Assembly (NCBI GenBank): GCA_028285035.1
Contig: JANQQF010000011.1
Location: forward strand, 96,277 to 160,276
Length of the DNA: 64,000 nucleotides
From: Phycisphaerae bacterium
GTDB lineage: Bacteria; Chloroflexota; Anaerolineae; 4572-78; J111
Direction: 5' to 3'
A model generated the notes under the pieces. It saw only the letters and a list, made by a program, of their open reading frames with translations, ran no database searches and was not told the DNA's origin. A program made the position numbers and the translations under genes. Shown here piece by piece: positions 35,109 to 42,983 of this stretch (the first letter of the stretch is position 1; each line of letters begins with the position of its first letter).

Positions 35109-36278
35109 ATGCTAAAGATTGCAAAACGGGTACAGGTGCAGCCGGGTAAAGGGGCTTTTGGGATTTGGGCCAAGGCAATGGCGTTGGAAGAGATGGGCAA
35201 AGATATTATTCACCTCGAAATTGGGGAGCCTGATTTCCCCACCCCACCCCACATCGTGGCCGCAGCCCATCAGGCGATGCTTGATGGACGAACCAAGTAT
35301 GGGCTTTCCCCAGGCACAATTGGGTTGCGTCAGGCCATTGCCAGCTATTTGACTCGCACACGTAACCTAGAAGTAGGGCCGGATCAGCTTTTGGTGACAC
35401 CCGGCGTCAAAGGCACGCTATTCAGCTCGATGATGGCGGTGATTGATGACGATGATGAGTATTTGATTCCCGACCCCTACTACCCGATGTATCAATCAAT
35501 ACAGCAATATGTCGGCGGTCAAGCAGTCACCTATCCCCTACGCCCCGAAAATGGCTTTCAACCAGACCCAGCAGAGATCGAGGCAAAAATCACGCCAAAA
35601 ACTCAGGCCATTTTATTCAATTCGCCTGGAAATCCTACCGGCACAATTTTTACCACAGAGTCGCTTGAGGCGATTGCCCGTATTGCTATCGAACACGATT
35701 TATGGGTGATGGCCGATGAGGTTTACGCGCAGATTTATTTCACCCCAGACATGCCAGCAAGCATCATCAATCTGCCGGGAATGGTCGAACGTACGATTCT
35801 TATGGATGGTTGCTCCAAGGCCTACTCAATGACGGGCTGGCGGGTAGGCTTTGGGCTATTTCCCGAAGCTCTCATCGGGCCGGTGGACAATTTAATCGTC
35901 CACTCTTACTCTTGCCTACCCCCCTTCATTGAAGATGCCGCCCAAGCCGCTTTCGAGGGGCCGCAGGATTGTGTCGCCGAGATGCGTGAGGGGTATCAAA
36001 CGCGACGAGATTTCGTGCTAGAGCAATTGCACGCCGTGCCCAACATCACCGCCATTCGACCTGATGGGGCGTTCTACATTATGGTGGATGTTTCAGCGGT
36101 GGTTGGCAATGATGATGAACAGTTTGCTGAAGCCCTATTGGAAAATGGCGTGGCGGTTCTGCCAGGCAGTGCAATGGGCCAGATGAGCCGAGGCTTTATC
36201 CGACTGGCTCTAAACCATCCTGTAGGAGTTCTGGCTGTCGGAATAGAGCGTCTCATTCAAACCTTGCAGCGATTCTAA
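35109..36278 (+). CDS. PLP-dependent class I aminotransferase (AspC-like)
   Basis: 389 residues. Fold-type I aminotransferase: IGEPDFPTPP near the N-terminus, NSPGNPTGTIF, DEVYAQIYF, the Schiff-base lysine in DGCSKAYSMTGWRVGF, and a C-terminal Arg in RLALNHP corresponding to the substrate carboxylate site. ATG 35109, with GGAG six bases upstream, is preferred over ATG 35091. Likely aspartate or aromatic/branched amino-acid transamination. Confidence 0.9.
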   Translation: MLKIAKRVQVQPGKGAFGIWAKAMALEEMGKDIIHLEIGEPDFPTPPHIVAAAHQAMLDGRTKYGLSPGTIGLRQAIASYLTRTRNLEVGPDQLLVTPGVKGTLFSSMMAVIDDDDEYLIPDPYYPMYQSIQQYVGGQAVTYPLRPENGFQPDPAEIEAKITPKTQAILFNSPGNPTGTIFTTESLEAIARIAIEHDLWVMADEVYAQIYFTPDMPASIINLPGMVERTILMDGCSKAYSMTGWRVGFGLFPEALIGPVDNLIVHSYSCLPPFIEDAAQAAFEGPQDCVAEMREGYQTRRDFVLEQLHAVPNITAIRPDGAFYIMVDVSAVVGNDDEQFAEALLENGVAVLPGSAMGQMSRGFIRLALNHPVGVLAVGIERLIQTLQRF

Positions 36279-36284
36279 TATTCT

Positions 36285-36395
36285 AGGACTTACGCAGAAT
36301 AGAGATAAACTGTCGGTTGAGCTTGTCGAAACCAAACATTTTGGGCCGCAAAACGTTATTTTCGGCAGGCTCAATCAACGTTTTGCGTCAGTCCT
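36285..36395. repeat. MITE-like element with terminal inverted repeats and TA flanks
   Basis: The ends AGGACTTACGCA and TGCGTCAGTCCT are 11/12 complementary, and both junctions carry TA, as expected for IS630/mariner-type non-autonomous elements. The interior contains a second imperfect inverted repeat (GTTGAGCTTGTCGAAA / TTTTCGGCAGGCTCAAT). An inverted, more decayed copy lies at 3571-3666. Confidence 0.75.
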
Positions 36396-36456
36396 AATTC
36401 ATCAGCTTGACACAATAGAACAAATGCTCTAAAGTGGAGATAAGGGAGATCAATAC

Positions 36457-37134
36457 GTGGACTTTATTTTCGATGAAAGAGCATCAGACTCGCCCCTTGT
36501 TGAAACGATTTGGCGTACTGAAAGCCAAGGTGGCGGTTCATTTACGTCGGTCGCTGAGAGTCATTGGGAGATCGTGCTGACCACACAAAATGACAAAACA
36601 ACGGTCACCCTACGCGGTCCAGAGACAAAAGCCAGCTTAGCCCCAATTCCTGAAGACGCCGAGTTTTTAGGAATCACGTTCAAAATCGGGGCCTTTATGC
36701 CCCATCTCCCCACCAACAAAATTACTGATGACGGTATCCATCTCCCCACAGGGATGGATCAATCCTTTTGGCTCGACAATGCTCGCTGGGAGCTACCAAA
36801 TTATGAGAATGCTGACACATTTGTTGAGTGGTTGATCCGTGCCGAAATCCTCATTCTTGATCCGGTGGTTATGGCAGTGTTACAAAACCGACCGCAAGAC
36901 CTCTCACCACGTTCAATACAACGACATTTCCTCCAGGCTGCGGGTATGTCTTACAGCACCCTGCGGCAAATCGAACGGGCTCGTTATGCGGTGGAGCTTC
37001 TACAACAAGGTCTCTCCCCGCTCGACACTACATTTCAGGCGGGCTATGCTGATCAGCCGCACCTAACCCGCTCCCTCAAACGTTTCATCGGACAAACACC
37101 CTCACAAATCATTGCTACCGAACAATCGGCCTGA
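36457..37134 (+). CDS. AraC-family transcriptional regulator
   Basis: 225 residues from a GTG start. The N-terminal 140 residues form a small sensor domain; the C-terminal pair of helix-turn-helix motifs is visible in SPRSIQRHFLQAAGMSYSTL and AVELLQQGLSPLDTTFQAGYAD, with the second motif ending RFIGQTPSQI. It lies about 150 bases upstream of the AHSA1-type gene and may control it. Confidence 0.85.
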   Translation: MDFIFDERASDSPLVETIWRTESQGGGSFTSVAESHWEIVLTTQNDKTTVTLRGPETKASLAPIPEDAEFLGITFKIGAFMPHLPTNKITDDGIHLPTGMDQSFWLDNARWELPNYENADTFVEWLIRAEILILDPVVMAVLQNRPQDLSPRSIQRHFLQAAGMSYSTLRQIERARYAVELLQQGLSPLDTTFQAGYADQPHLTRSLKRFIGQTPSQIIATEQSA

Positions 37135-37285
37135 TGTCGTTTTTGTTCAAGACAAAGTGATATTTTTCGGGTAAACTATTGCCATTCTGATTTTGAATAA
37201 ATTTTCAGTAGCTAAGATTTCTACTCTTGTCATACATCAGAAGAGTGAGATTAGAAACCTCAGCTACACAAAAAAGGAGAACACT

Positions 37286-37696
37286 ATGGAAATCTCGATT
37301 GAAACGACCATTGAGGCCCCGCTGGTGGAGGTTTGGTCGGCTTGGATTACCCCTAAAGATATTACAAATTGGAATTTCCCCACAGATGACTGGTCTTGTC
37401 CAGCGGCTAAAATTGATTTTACCGTTGGCGGCAAGTTCAGTTATCGAATGGAGGCCAAGGACGGCTCAATGGGGTTTGACTTTGACGGCACATTCACGGC
37501 CATCGAGCCCCATAAACGCATCAAGTTTGTACTGGCGGATGATCGCAAAGTCAAGGTGTTCTTTGAAGAAACCGAACAGGGCATTCGCGTTGTCGAAATG
37601 TTCGAGGTAGAAGATGAAAACAGTGCCGAGCTGCAACGACAGGGGTGGCAAAGCATTTTGAATAACTTCAAGAAGCACGTCGAGGCTGGGGTTTAA
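37286..37696 (+). CDS. SRPBCC/AHSA1-domain protein
   Basis: 136 residues forming a START-like ligand-binding fold: ISIETTIEAPLVEVWSAW, then NFPTDDWSCPAAKIDFTVGG, and a C-terminal helix GWQSILNNFKKHVEAG. Such proteins bind small hydrophobic ligands, and AHSA1 relatives can stimulate Hsp90 ATPases. ATG 37286 has AAAGGAGA upstream; an upstream in-frame extension is not conserved-looking. Its stop overlaps that of the convergent GDPD gene. Confidence 0.85.
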   Translation: MEISIETTIEAPLVEVWSAWITPKDITNWNFPTDDWSCPAAKIDFTVGGKFSYRMEAKDGSMGFDFDGTFTAIEPHKRIKFVLADDRKVKVFFEETEQGIRVVEMFEVEDENSAELQRQGWQSILNNFKKHVEAGV

Positions 37697-39528
37697 TTAT
37701 CAAAACGATCGGCAATCGCCAGTAGCAACTTCTCACTTGCACTTATTTGCTCCCAGAGTTCAATTTGCTCGCGAATGATAACGGGGTAATCTGTGATAAT
37801 GCTATCAACCCCCCGATATAGATACGGGGGAACATCATCACCATCATTGATCGTCCAAACAAACACCTCTTTGCCCGCAAAATGAACTTGTGAAACAAAG
37901 CTAGGTGTGGCTAGGTTTGAGGAGACGGCTAAAAAATCAACGTCTAGTTCAGTCAAATCACCAAACGTCAGATCTGAAACAAGGAAGCCAGCGGTGATGT
38001 CGGGGGCCAATTCACGTACCTCCTCCACACCTTCATAATGGAGGGACATAATGAGAACGTTGTCTGCCATATCCTTTTCTCGTACAACGTTGATTACCCG
38101 CTCGGCCAAACGTACATCTTGGCCGTAATATTTTAGTTCGATATTGACATTGATGTTGCCTTTCGCCACATCAAGTACTTCAGCCAATGTAGCAACTCGC
38201 TCATTGGCAAAATCAGCCGAGAACGAGCTGCCCACATCAAAGGCCTGCGTTTCCTCATACGTCACCTCGTGAACATCGCGAGGTACCCCAGCGACGAGCA
38301 AATAATCCTTATCGTGATTGAGAATAATGACGCCATCGGCAGTTTCCTGTACATCGATTTCAGCGTAATCCGCCCCATCCTCAATGGCCTGCTGGACAGC
38401 CGCCAGCGTATTTGGTGGGGCAACGGCAGAACTCCCCCGATGCGCCGTCACAGTTGTCGGACGGCTGATGGCCTGAGAGGTTTCAGCGAGCAGATATACA
38501 CCTATCATTAAAATAACAACACTTCCAGCAACCATTACGACCGTTGCTTGAACCCGTGTCAGACGTAATCTTATTCGATCTTTGTGATCGGGTTGATAGG
38601 GGATCGTTATACCCTGGCTTGTCACAGCCTGATCATACAAATACGTTCGCAGAATGATTGAGTAGGTTGTGATGATAAAGCCAGCTAAAACAGTAAAGAG
38701 CCAATCCACAAAAATCATCAAGCCGGAGATCAGCAACAAAAGAACTGTACTATCGCTCACTACTTGGATGAGCAATCCGCCAAGCCCAATTACCACGGCA
38801 ATCGCAATGATAAGTAATCCCGTAAGCAGTCCAGCCCCACCATAAACCAGCCGAGCGATACGCCACCACGAGTTTGCAATCAACTCGCGACTATAAGGGA
38901 TTGCCTCTCGAAACGGCTTATTTTCAAACAGTACGGCAGGCAAGGCAAAGACCCAAGACACCCAATAATAAGCGAACACACCCAACGTCACCAACAAAAC
39001 GGGGGTGATGATGGCAATTGAAAGCCAAAACTCAGGTGGGCGCACTTGCAGATAGTAGTTAATATCGTGTTCACGGAAGTTGAAAAAGTAGAGTAATCCG
39101 GCAGTGATTACCAACGGGGCAAAGATCAGTAGAAGACGGCCAATAATCACAGCGCCCAGCCCGACAAAATCGACCGCTTGCTTCTTGAGATGACGGAATA
39201 TATGGCGATAGCTCACAAAGCTATCACGCTGATGGGCAAATACGATCTGCATCAGGGCGGCGTTTTCGGCATAGGTAATGGCCAGAGAGAGCACACCAGC
39301 TATGAACAGACTGATTAAAACGAGTGGGGAGGTAAGAAACGCAATAATGTCTGTATTGCTGACAGCACTGCTCCCACTCTGCCAGATAATACGACTGTAT
39401 AACCATGACATCAACGGAGTGAGCGTCAAGAAGATGAGCAACTTAAAAAGTGCATCTGCGATAATCACGCGATCTAGAATAGGATTAAATTCCTGCCATA
39501 TCTGTTTTAGGATGTCTCGGTCACGCAT
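37693..39528 (-). CDS. Glycerophosphodiester phosphodiesterase with membrane domain
   Basis: 611 residues. The first 350 hold about seven membrane helices of the GPDPase_memb type. The C-terminal 250 residues form the GDPD barrel: TAHRGSSAVAPPNTLAA (HRG and E/N motif), YAEIDVQETADGVIILNHD (metal ligands Glu/Asp and catalytic His), NIELKYYG and VFVWTIND. It hydrolyses glycerophosphodiesters to glycerol-3-phosphate and an alcohol at the membrane. Confidence 0.9.
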   Translation of the reverse strand: MRDRDILKQIWQEFNPILDRVIIADALFKLLIFLTLTPLMSWLYSRIIWQSGSSAVSNTDIIAFLTSPLVLISLFIAGVLSLAITYAENAALMQIVFAHQRDSFVSYRHIFRHLKKQAVDFVGLGAVIIGRLLLIFAPLVITAGLLYFFNFREHDINYYLQVRPPEFWLSIAIITPVLLVTLGVFAYYWVSWVFALPAVLFENKPFREAIPYSRELIANSWWRIARLVYGGAGLLTGLLIIAIAVVIGLGGLLIQVVSDSTVLLLLISGLMIFVDWLFTVLAGFIITTYSIILRTYLYDQAVTSQGITIPYQPDHKDRIRLRLTRVQATVVMVAGSVVILMIGVYLLAETSQAISRPTTVTAHRGSSAVAPPNTLAAVQQAIEDGADYAEIDVQETADGVIILNHDKDYLLVAGVPRDVHEVTYEETQAFDVGSSFSADFANERVATLAEVLDVAKGNINVNIELKYYGQDVRLAERVINVVREKDMADNVLIMSLHYEGVEEVRELAPDITAGFLVSDLTFGDLTELDVDFLAVSSNLATPSFVSQVHFAGKEVFVWTINDGDDVPPYLYRGVDSIITDYPVIIREQIELWEQISASEKLLLAIADRFDN

Positions 39529-39627
39529 ATAGAATGCTCTTTTTAATTGCAGTCGATTATCTTACGCCCTATTTTATCATTAATTGTTTCCTTTTCGCCA
39601 AGTATAGAGCAAAGTAAAATACAAAGT

Positions 39628-39661
39628 AAAATGCCCTGTTCTACTTCTCAACAGGGCATTC
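39628..39661 (-). terminator. Rho-independent terminator of the ArsR-type gene
   Basis: On the minus strand AATGCCCTGTT / AACAGGGCATT encloses a loop of about nine bases and is followed by TTTACTTTG. Confidence 0.75.
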
Positions 39662-39702
39662 GAGTTATCGAAACAATTGGACTTGAGATATGCTATAAAT
39701 TA

Positions 39703-40659
39703 TCAAAAGCTTAATTGCAAGATAATTTCTTGGGCATGATTGCCAAATGCTTTGCCAAAGATATTAAGCCCTCCCATATTTTCAGCATCTGGTTTTACAC
39801 CAATTCGCATTTGAATAAAAGGCTGTTGATTGAGGTTCAGGTCAGCGATAGTGACATCTGAAATAGACCGCCCATCAATAAAGGACCCATCCTGATCAAC
39901 CCGCCAGGTTTTCAGCAACCCGTATTGAGTATTCCAGTCATCCCACCAAGCCGGGGTTAATTTCCCCCGTTCCCCGCCAAAATCCCCCGGTGATGTCCAG
40001 GTACCAATCAGTACATTATTGATCTCTAAAAAAATATCTGAAGGCCAGTCAAGATGATGTGGTGCTGCTTCAGAGCAAATCTCCATGCTAATCTGAAGAT
40101 TTTTAGGCGGCCAACCATTTTCAGGCCGATAAGGGAAGCGGTACTCTAAAAACCCTGCCCCGAACCAAATTAGTTGCGCCTCAGTTCGTTCCGGCTCATA
40201 AAATGCGGCCAAGTCATCATACTGCCCAATAAGCCGGGTTTTACCCGCTAAGCCACAGGTTGGGCTAACTTGATGGGCCACATATCCTCCCACCGGCATC
40301 TCAACAACCAAGTTTGTCGGTGTAGATGTCTCCAAGCTCCTAGGAATATGCATGACCACAATATCATATAAACGAGTACATAATTTTTGTACACCTCGCT
40401 TAGCGGCGATTGTTTCAAAGCGAATCAAACCAGCCTCAGCCAAAATATTAAGATGTTGATTGGCTGTAGGGCGTGGCAAATCAAGATCTTCCGCAATCTC
40501 AGAAATATTGGCGACCTTAGTTTGTAGATAGTCCAAAATGCGTAATCTTGGCTCGGAACTGAGGGCCTTAGCCACTTGGATGATATCATCCTGCCGATCT
40601 TGACCTATATTAATCATCAGACTCCGACCCGAGGTGAAAGTCTCTTGTTTATTGTTCAT
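39703..40659 (-). CDS. ArsR-type winged-helix regulator with large C-terminal domain
   Basis: 318 residues. The wHTH lies at residues about 25-90 ([39 protein letters not shown]). The remaining 220 residues are beta-rich and Trp-rich ([36 protein letters not shown]) and probably bind an effector such as a sugar. It is divergent from the sugar ABC importer and probably represses it. Two TTGTA..TACA-type palindromes in the shared promoter region are candidate operators. Confidence 0.82.
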   Translation of the reverse strand: MNNKQETFTSGRSLMINIGQDRQDDIIQVAKALSSEPRLRILDYLQTKVANISEIAEDLDLPRPTANQHLNILAEAGLIRFETIAAKRGVQKLCTRLYDIVVMHIPRSLETSTPTNLVVEMPVGGYVAHQVSPTCGLAGKTRLIGQYDDLAAFYEPERTEAQLIWFGAGFLEYRFPYRPENGWPPKNLQISMEICSEAAPHHLDWPSDIFLEINNVLIGTWTSPGDFGGERGKLTPAWWDDWNTQYGLLKTWRVDQDGSFIDGRSISDVTIADLNLNQQPFIQMRIGVKPDAENMGGLNIFGKAFGNHAQEIILQLSF

Positions 40660-40703
40660 AGAATTTTCCTGACCCTATAAAAAGTTTTGGATATTGTAAT
40701 CTT

Positions 40704-40717
40704 GTAATTCATTACAC
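40704..40717. promoter_or_regulatory. Candidate ArsR-type operator
   Basis: Perfect palindrome TGTAAT-TC-ATTACA, 45 bases upstream of the regulator start. A related sequence, TTGTA..TTACAA, spans 40831-40849 over the importer -10 box. Confidence 0.5.
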
Positions 40718-40813
40718 CTTGTTTGTGGTTTAATTTTATAACACAAACCCACTCAAGGCAATTGTCTAACTTCACAATTTTATTTGAGCACTAAACCATA
40801 AATCCATACTGGG

Positions 40814-40842
40814 TTGACAAACAAACTCAATTGTATTATATT
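40814..40842 (+). promoter_or_regulatory. Sigma-70-type promoter of the sugar ABC operon
   Basis: TTGACA (40814-40819), 17-base spacer, TATATT (40837-40842). The -10 box lies inside the imperfect palindrome TTGTA..TACAA, which would allow repression. Confidence 0.7.
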
Positions 40843-41075
40843 ATTACAACTTAAATGGAGTTATATTCACTGATAAATTCTTTTTTTTACGAATTATGTG
40901 CGTTTTATATTATAAAAATACGATATTTACAAGGTTTACAACGAACCTTTCGATTGAAAATCACTATAATAACTTTTAATTTATCTGTCACGTATTTTAG
41001 CATTAATAAAACAACAAGTCTTTGTGTTGTTTAAATACAACGTTTTTATTTGTGTCTTATTCAAAGAGGAATGAT

Positions 41076-42041
41076 ATGAACGAGGAATTGCCAATATCAG
41101 CCAACAAAGCAGCCCCGAACCAAGCCAAGATATCGGCAATACCTGTGACTCAGCCCCAAATGAGCTTCTGGTTTCGACATAGAAACACCATCACTGGCTA
41201 TCTGTTTTTAACTCCCTTTTTGTTGGCCTATATCACCTTTCTTATCTACCCGCTTTTTCGTGGGCTTTTGATTAGTACGTACAACTGGGATTTACTGGTC
41301 GGTCCTATTGAATATGTTGGATTGGAAAATTATGTCAGGATGCTGACCAATGATCCCCGATTTTGGTCATCTACCTGGCATACTATTCAATTTGTCGCAC
41401 TTTCCGTACCGCTGATTATTGTAATGGGGCTGTTGCAGGCTTTGGCCCTAAATCGGAAAGGACCAGCAATGCCCATCTTCCGTACCATCTTCTTTTCCTC
41501 CTATGTTTTAGCGATTTCGGTGGTGACCCTGATTTGGGCGATTATGTTTAACCCCAACCGGGGGATTCTGGCCGCTTTCTTAGAGGCCATCGGGCTAGAA
41601 CCCATCGCCTGGCTGACCAGTCCCATCTGGGCCATGCCCGCCATTGTTATTACCACAATTTGGTGGACGGCTGGGTTTAATACCATCATTTTCTTAGCTG
41701 GGTTACAAGATATTCCCTCAGATTTATATGAAGCGGCCGAAATCGATGGGGCAGGACAACTTGCAATGTTTCGTTCTATCACCCTCCCCTTACTGCGACG
41801 TCCGTTACTATTTGTCACTATTTTACAAGTCATCGCATCATTCCAAATCTTTGGCCAGGTTTTCTTAATGACCCGTGGCGGACCCGCTAATTCCACCCGA
41901 GTATTAGTTCAACATATTTATGAAACAGGATTTCGAGGTCTCCAGCTAGGCTATGCCTCGTCGATGGCTACGTTCTTATTTGTGGTCATGCTGATTATTT
42001 CCATTGTTCAATTGATCATCAGTAATCGGAAGGAGGATTAA
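41076..42041 (+). CDS. Sugar ABC transporter permease (MalF/UgpA type)
   Basis: 321 residues: a 45-residue cytoplasmic N-terminus and six membrane helices (first GYLFLTPFLLAYITFLIY). The EAA loop that contacts the ATPase reads EAAEIDGAGQLAMFRSITLP. ATG 41076 has AAAGAGGA directly upstream. It pairs with the permease three bases downstream. No ATP-binding subunit is encoded here, so a shared MsmK/MalK-type ATPase must be supplied from elsewhere. Confidence 0.9.
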   Translation: MNEELPISANKAAPNQAKISAIPVTQPQMSFWFRHRNTITGYLFLTPFLLAYITFLIYPLFRGLLISTYNWDLLVGPIEYVGLENYVRMLTNDPRFWSSTWHTIQFVALSVPLIIVMGLLQALALNRKGPAMPIFRTIFFSSYVLAISVVTLIWAIMFNPNRGILAAFLEAIGLEPIAWLTSPIWAMPAIVITTIWWTAGFNTIIFLAGLQDIPSDLYEAAEIDGAGQLAMFRSITLPLLRRPLLFVTILQVIASFQIFGQVFLMTRGGPANSTRVLVQHIYETGFRGLQLGYASSMATFLFVVMLIISIVQLIISNRKED

Positions 42042-42043
42042 TC

Positions 42044-42901
42044 GTGCTTATAACAAACCTAAAACAACAATTGATGTCCTCTCGACGTCGGGTCAATTTC
42101 TATATCACCTTAGGGGTAGCTGTCGCTGCCTTTATCTGGGCCATTCCCTTAATTTGGGCTGTCTCCCTTTCTTTGACCCCAAATACAGTGCTACGTCGGA
42201 TAACCGTTGGCTTACTGCCCATAGAACCAACCCTCGAAAACTATATTTCAACCTTGTCTATCTCTCAGGCGCCACGCTGGTTCTTTAATAGCGTTATTGT
42301 CGCGGTTGGTACCACTGTTGGCGTATTGATTTTATCTTCACTCGCTGGATATGCGCTGGCCCGGATTCCCTTCAAAGGCAGAAGGTTCATGCTGATTTTC
42401 ATTGTGTCGGGGTTGATGGTGCCAAGACAAGCTGTCTTCATTCCCTTGCACACGATGTTCGCAGATTGGGGGCTTCATAATAGTCATATCGGCCTCATCT
42501 TACCGTTCTTGGGGCTACCGCTGGGAGCATTTTTGATGACCCAATTCTTTAAAGCTGTTCCTAAAGAGATTGAAGATGCGGCCCGTTTGGATGGAGCCAG
42601 TCATTTCACAATTTATCTGCGGATTATTCTACCTCTGTCCAGACCAGCCCTAACCACCTTGGGGATTTTTACCTTTGTTAATGCCTGGAATGACTTTCTG
42701 TGGCCTCTGGTCTCGGCCACAAAAACAGACATGTACACCCTGACGATTGGCTTGGCCTCATTACAAGGTAATTTTGCCCAAACTGAGGGCTTGGGATCGC
42801 TGATGACCAATGCGGTCATTGCTAGTCTCCCGATTCTACTTCTCTTCTTTGTATTCCAAAAGTATGTTGTTGAAGCGGTCAAAATGAATGCTCAACTGTA
42901 A
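42044..42901 (+). CDS. Sugar ABC transporter permease (MalG/UgpE type)
   Basis: 285 residues starting at GTG with AAGGAGG upstream. Six membrane helices; the EAA loop is EDAARLDGASHFTIYLRIILP, and the C-terminus (YVVEAVKMNAQL) is typical of MalG partners. It follows the first permease by two bases and precedes the binding-protein gene by 82, completing the membrane part of an oligosaccharide importer. Confidence 0.92.
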   Translation: MLITNLKQQLMSSRRRVNFYITLGVAVAAFIWAIPLIWAVSLSLTPNTVLRRITVGLLPIEPTLENYISTLSISQAPRWFFNSVIVAVGTTVGVLILSSLAGYALARIPFKGRRFMLIFIVSGLMVPRQAVFIPLHTMFADWGLHNSHIGLILPFLGLPLGAFLMTQFFKAVPKEIEDAARLDGASHFTIYLRIILPLSRPALTTLGIFTFVNAWNDFLWPLVSATKTDMYTLTIGLASLQGNFAQTEGLGSLMTNAVIASLPILLLFFVFQKYVVEAVKMNAQL

Positions 42902-42983
42902 AGGGGGTGATCAGTATTGCCTAATAAAAGTGGAAATTTTACTTTTTAATTTACTTATTTAACAGATCAGACAGGAGTGAGAA

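Larger units (their letters stand above)
40660..41075. other. AT-rich divergent control region of the sugar locus
   Basis: 416 bases without a credible gene. It contains the palindrome at 40704-40717, the promoter at 40814-40842 with an overlapping imperfect palindrome, a long AT-rich leader and the AAAGAGGA ribosome site of the first permease. Confidence 0.6.
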
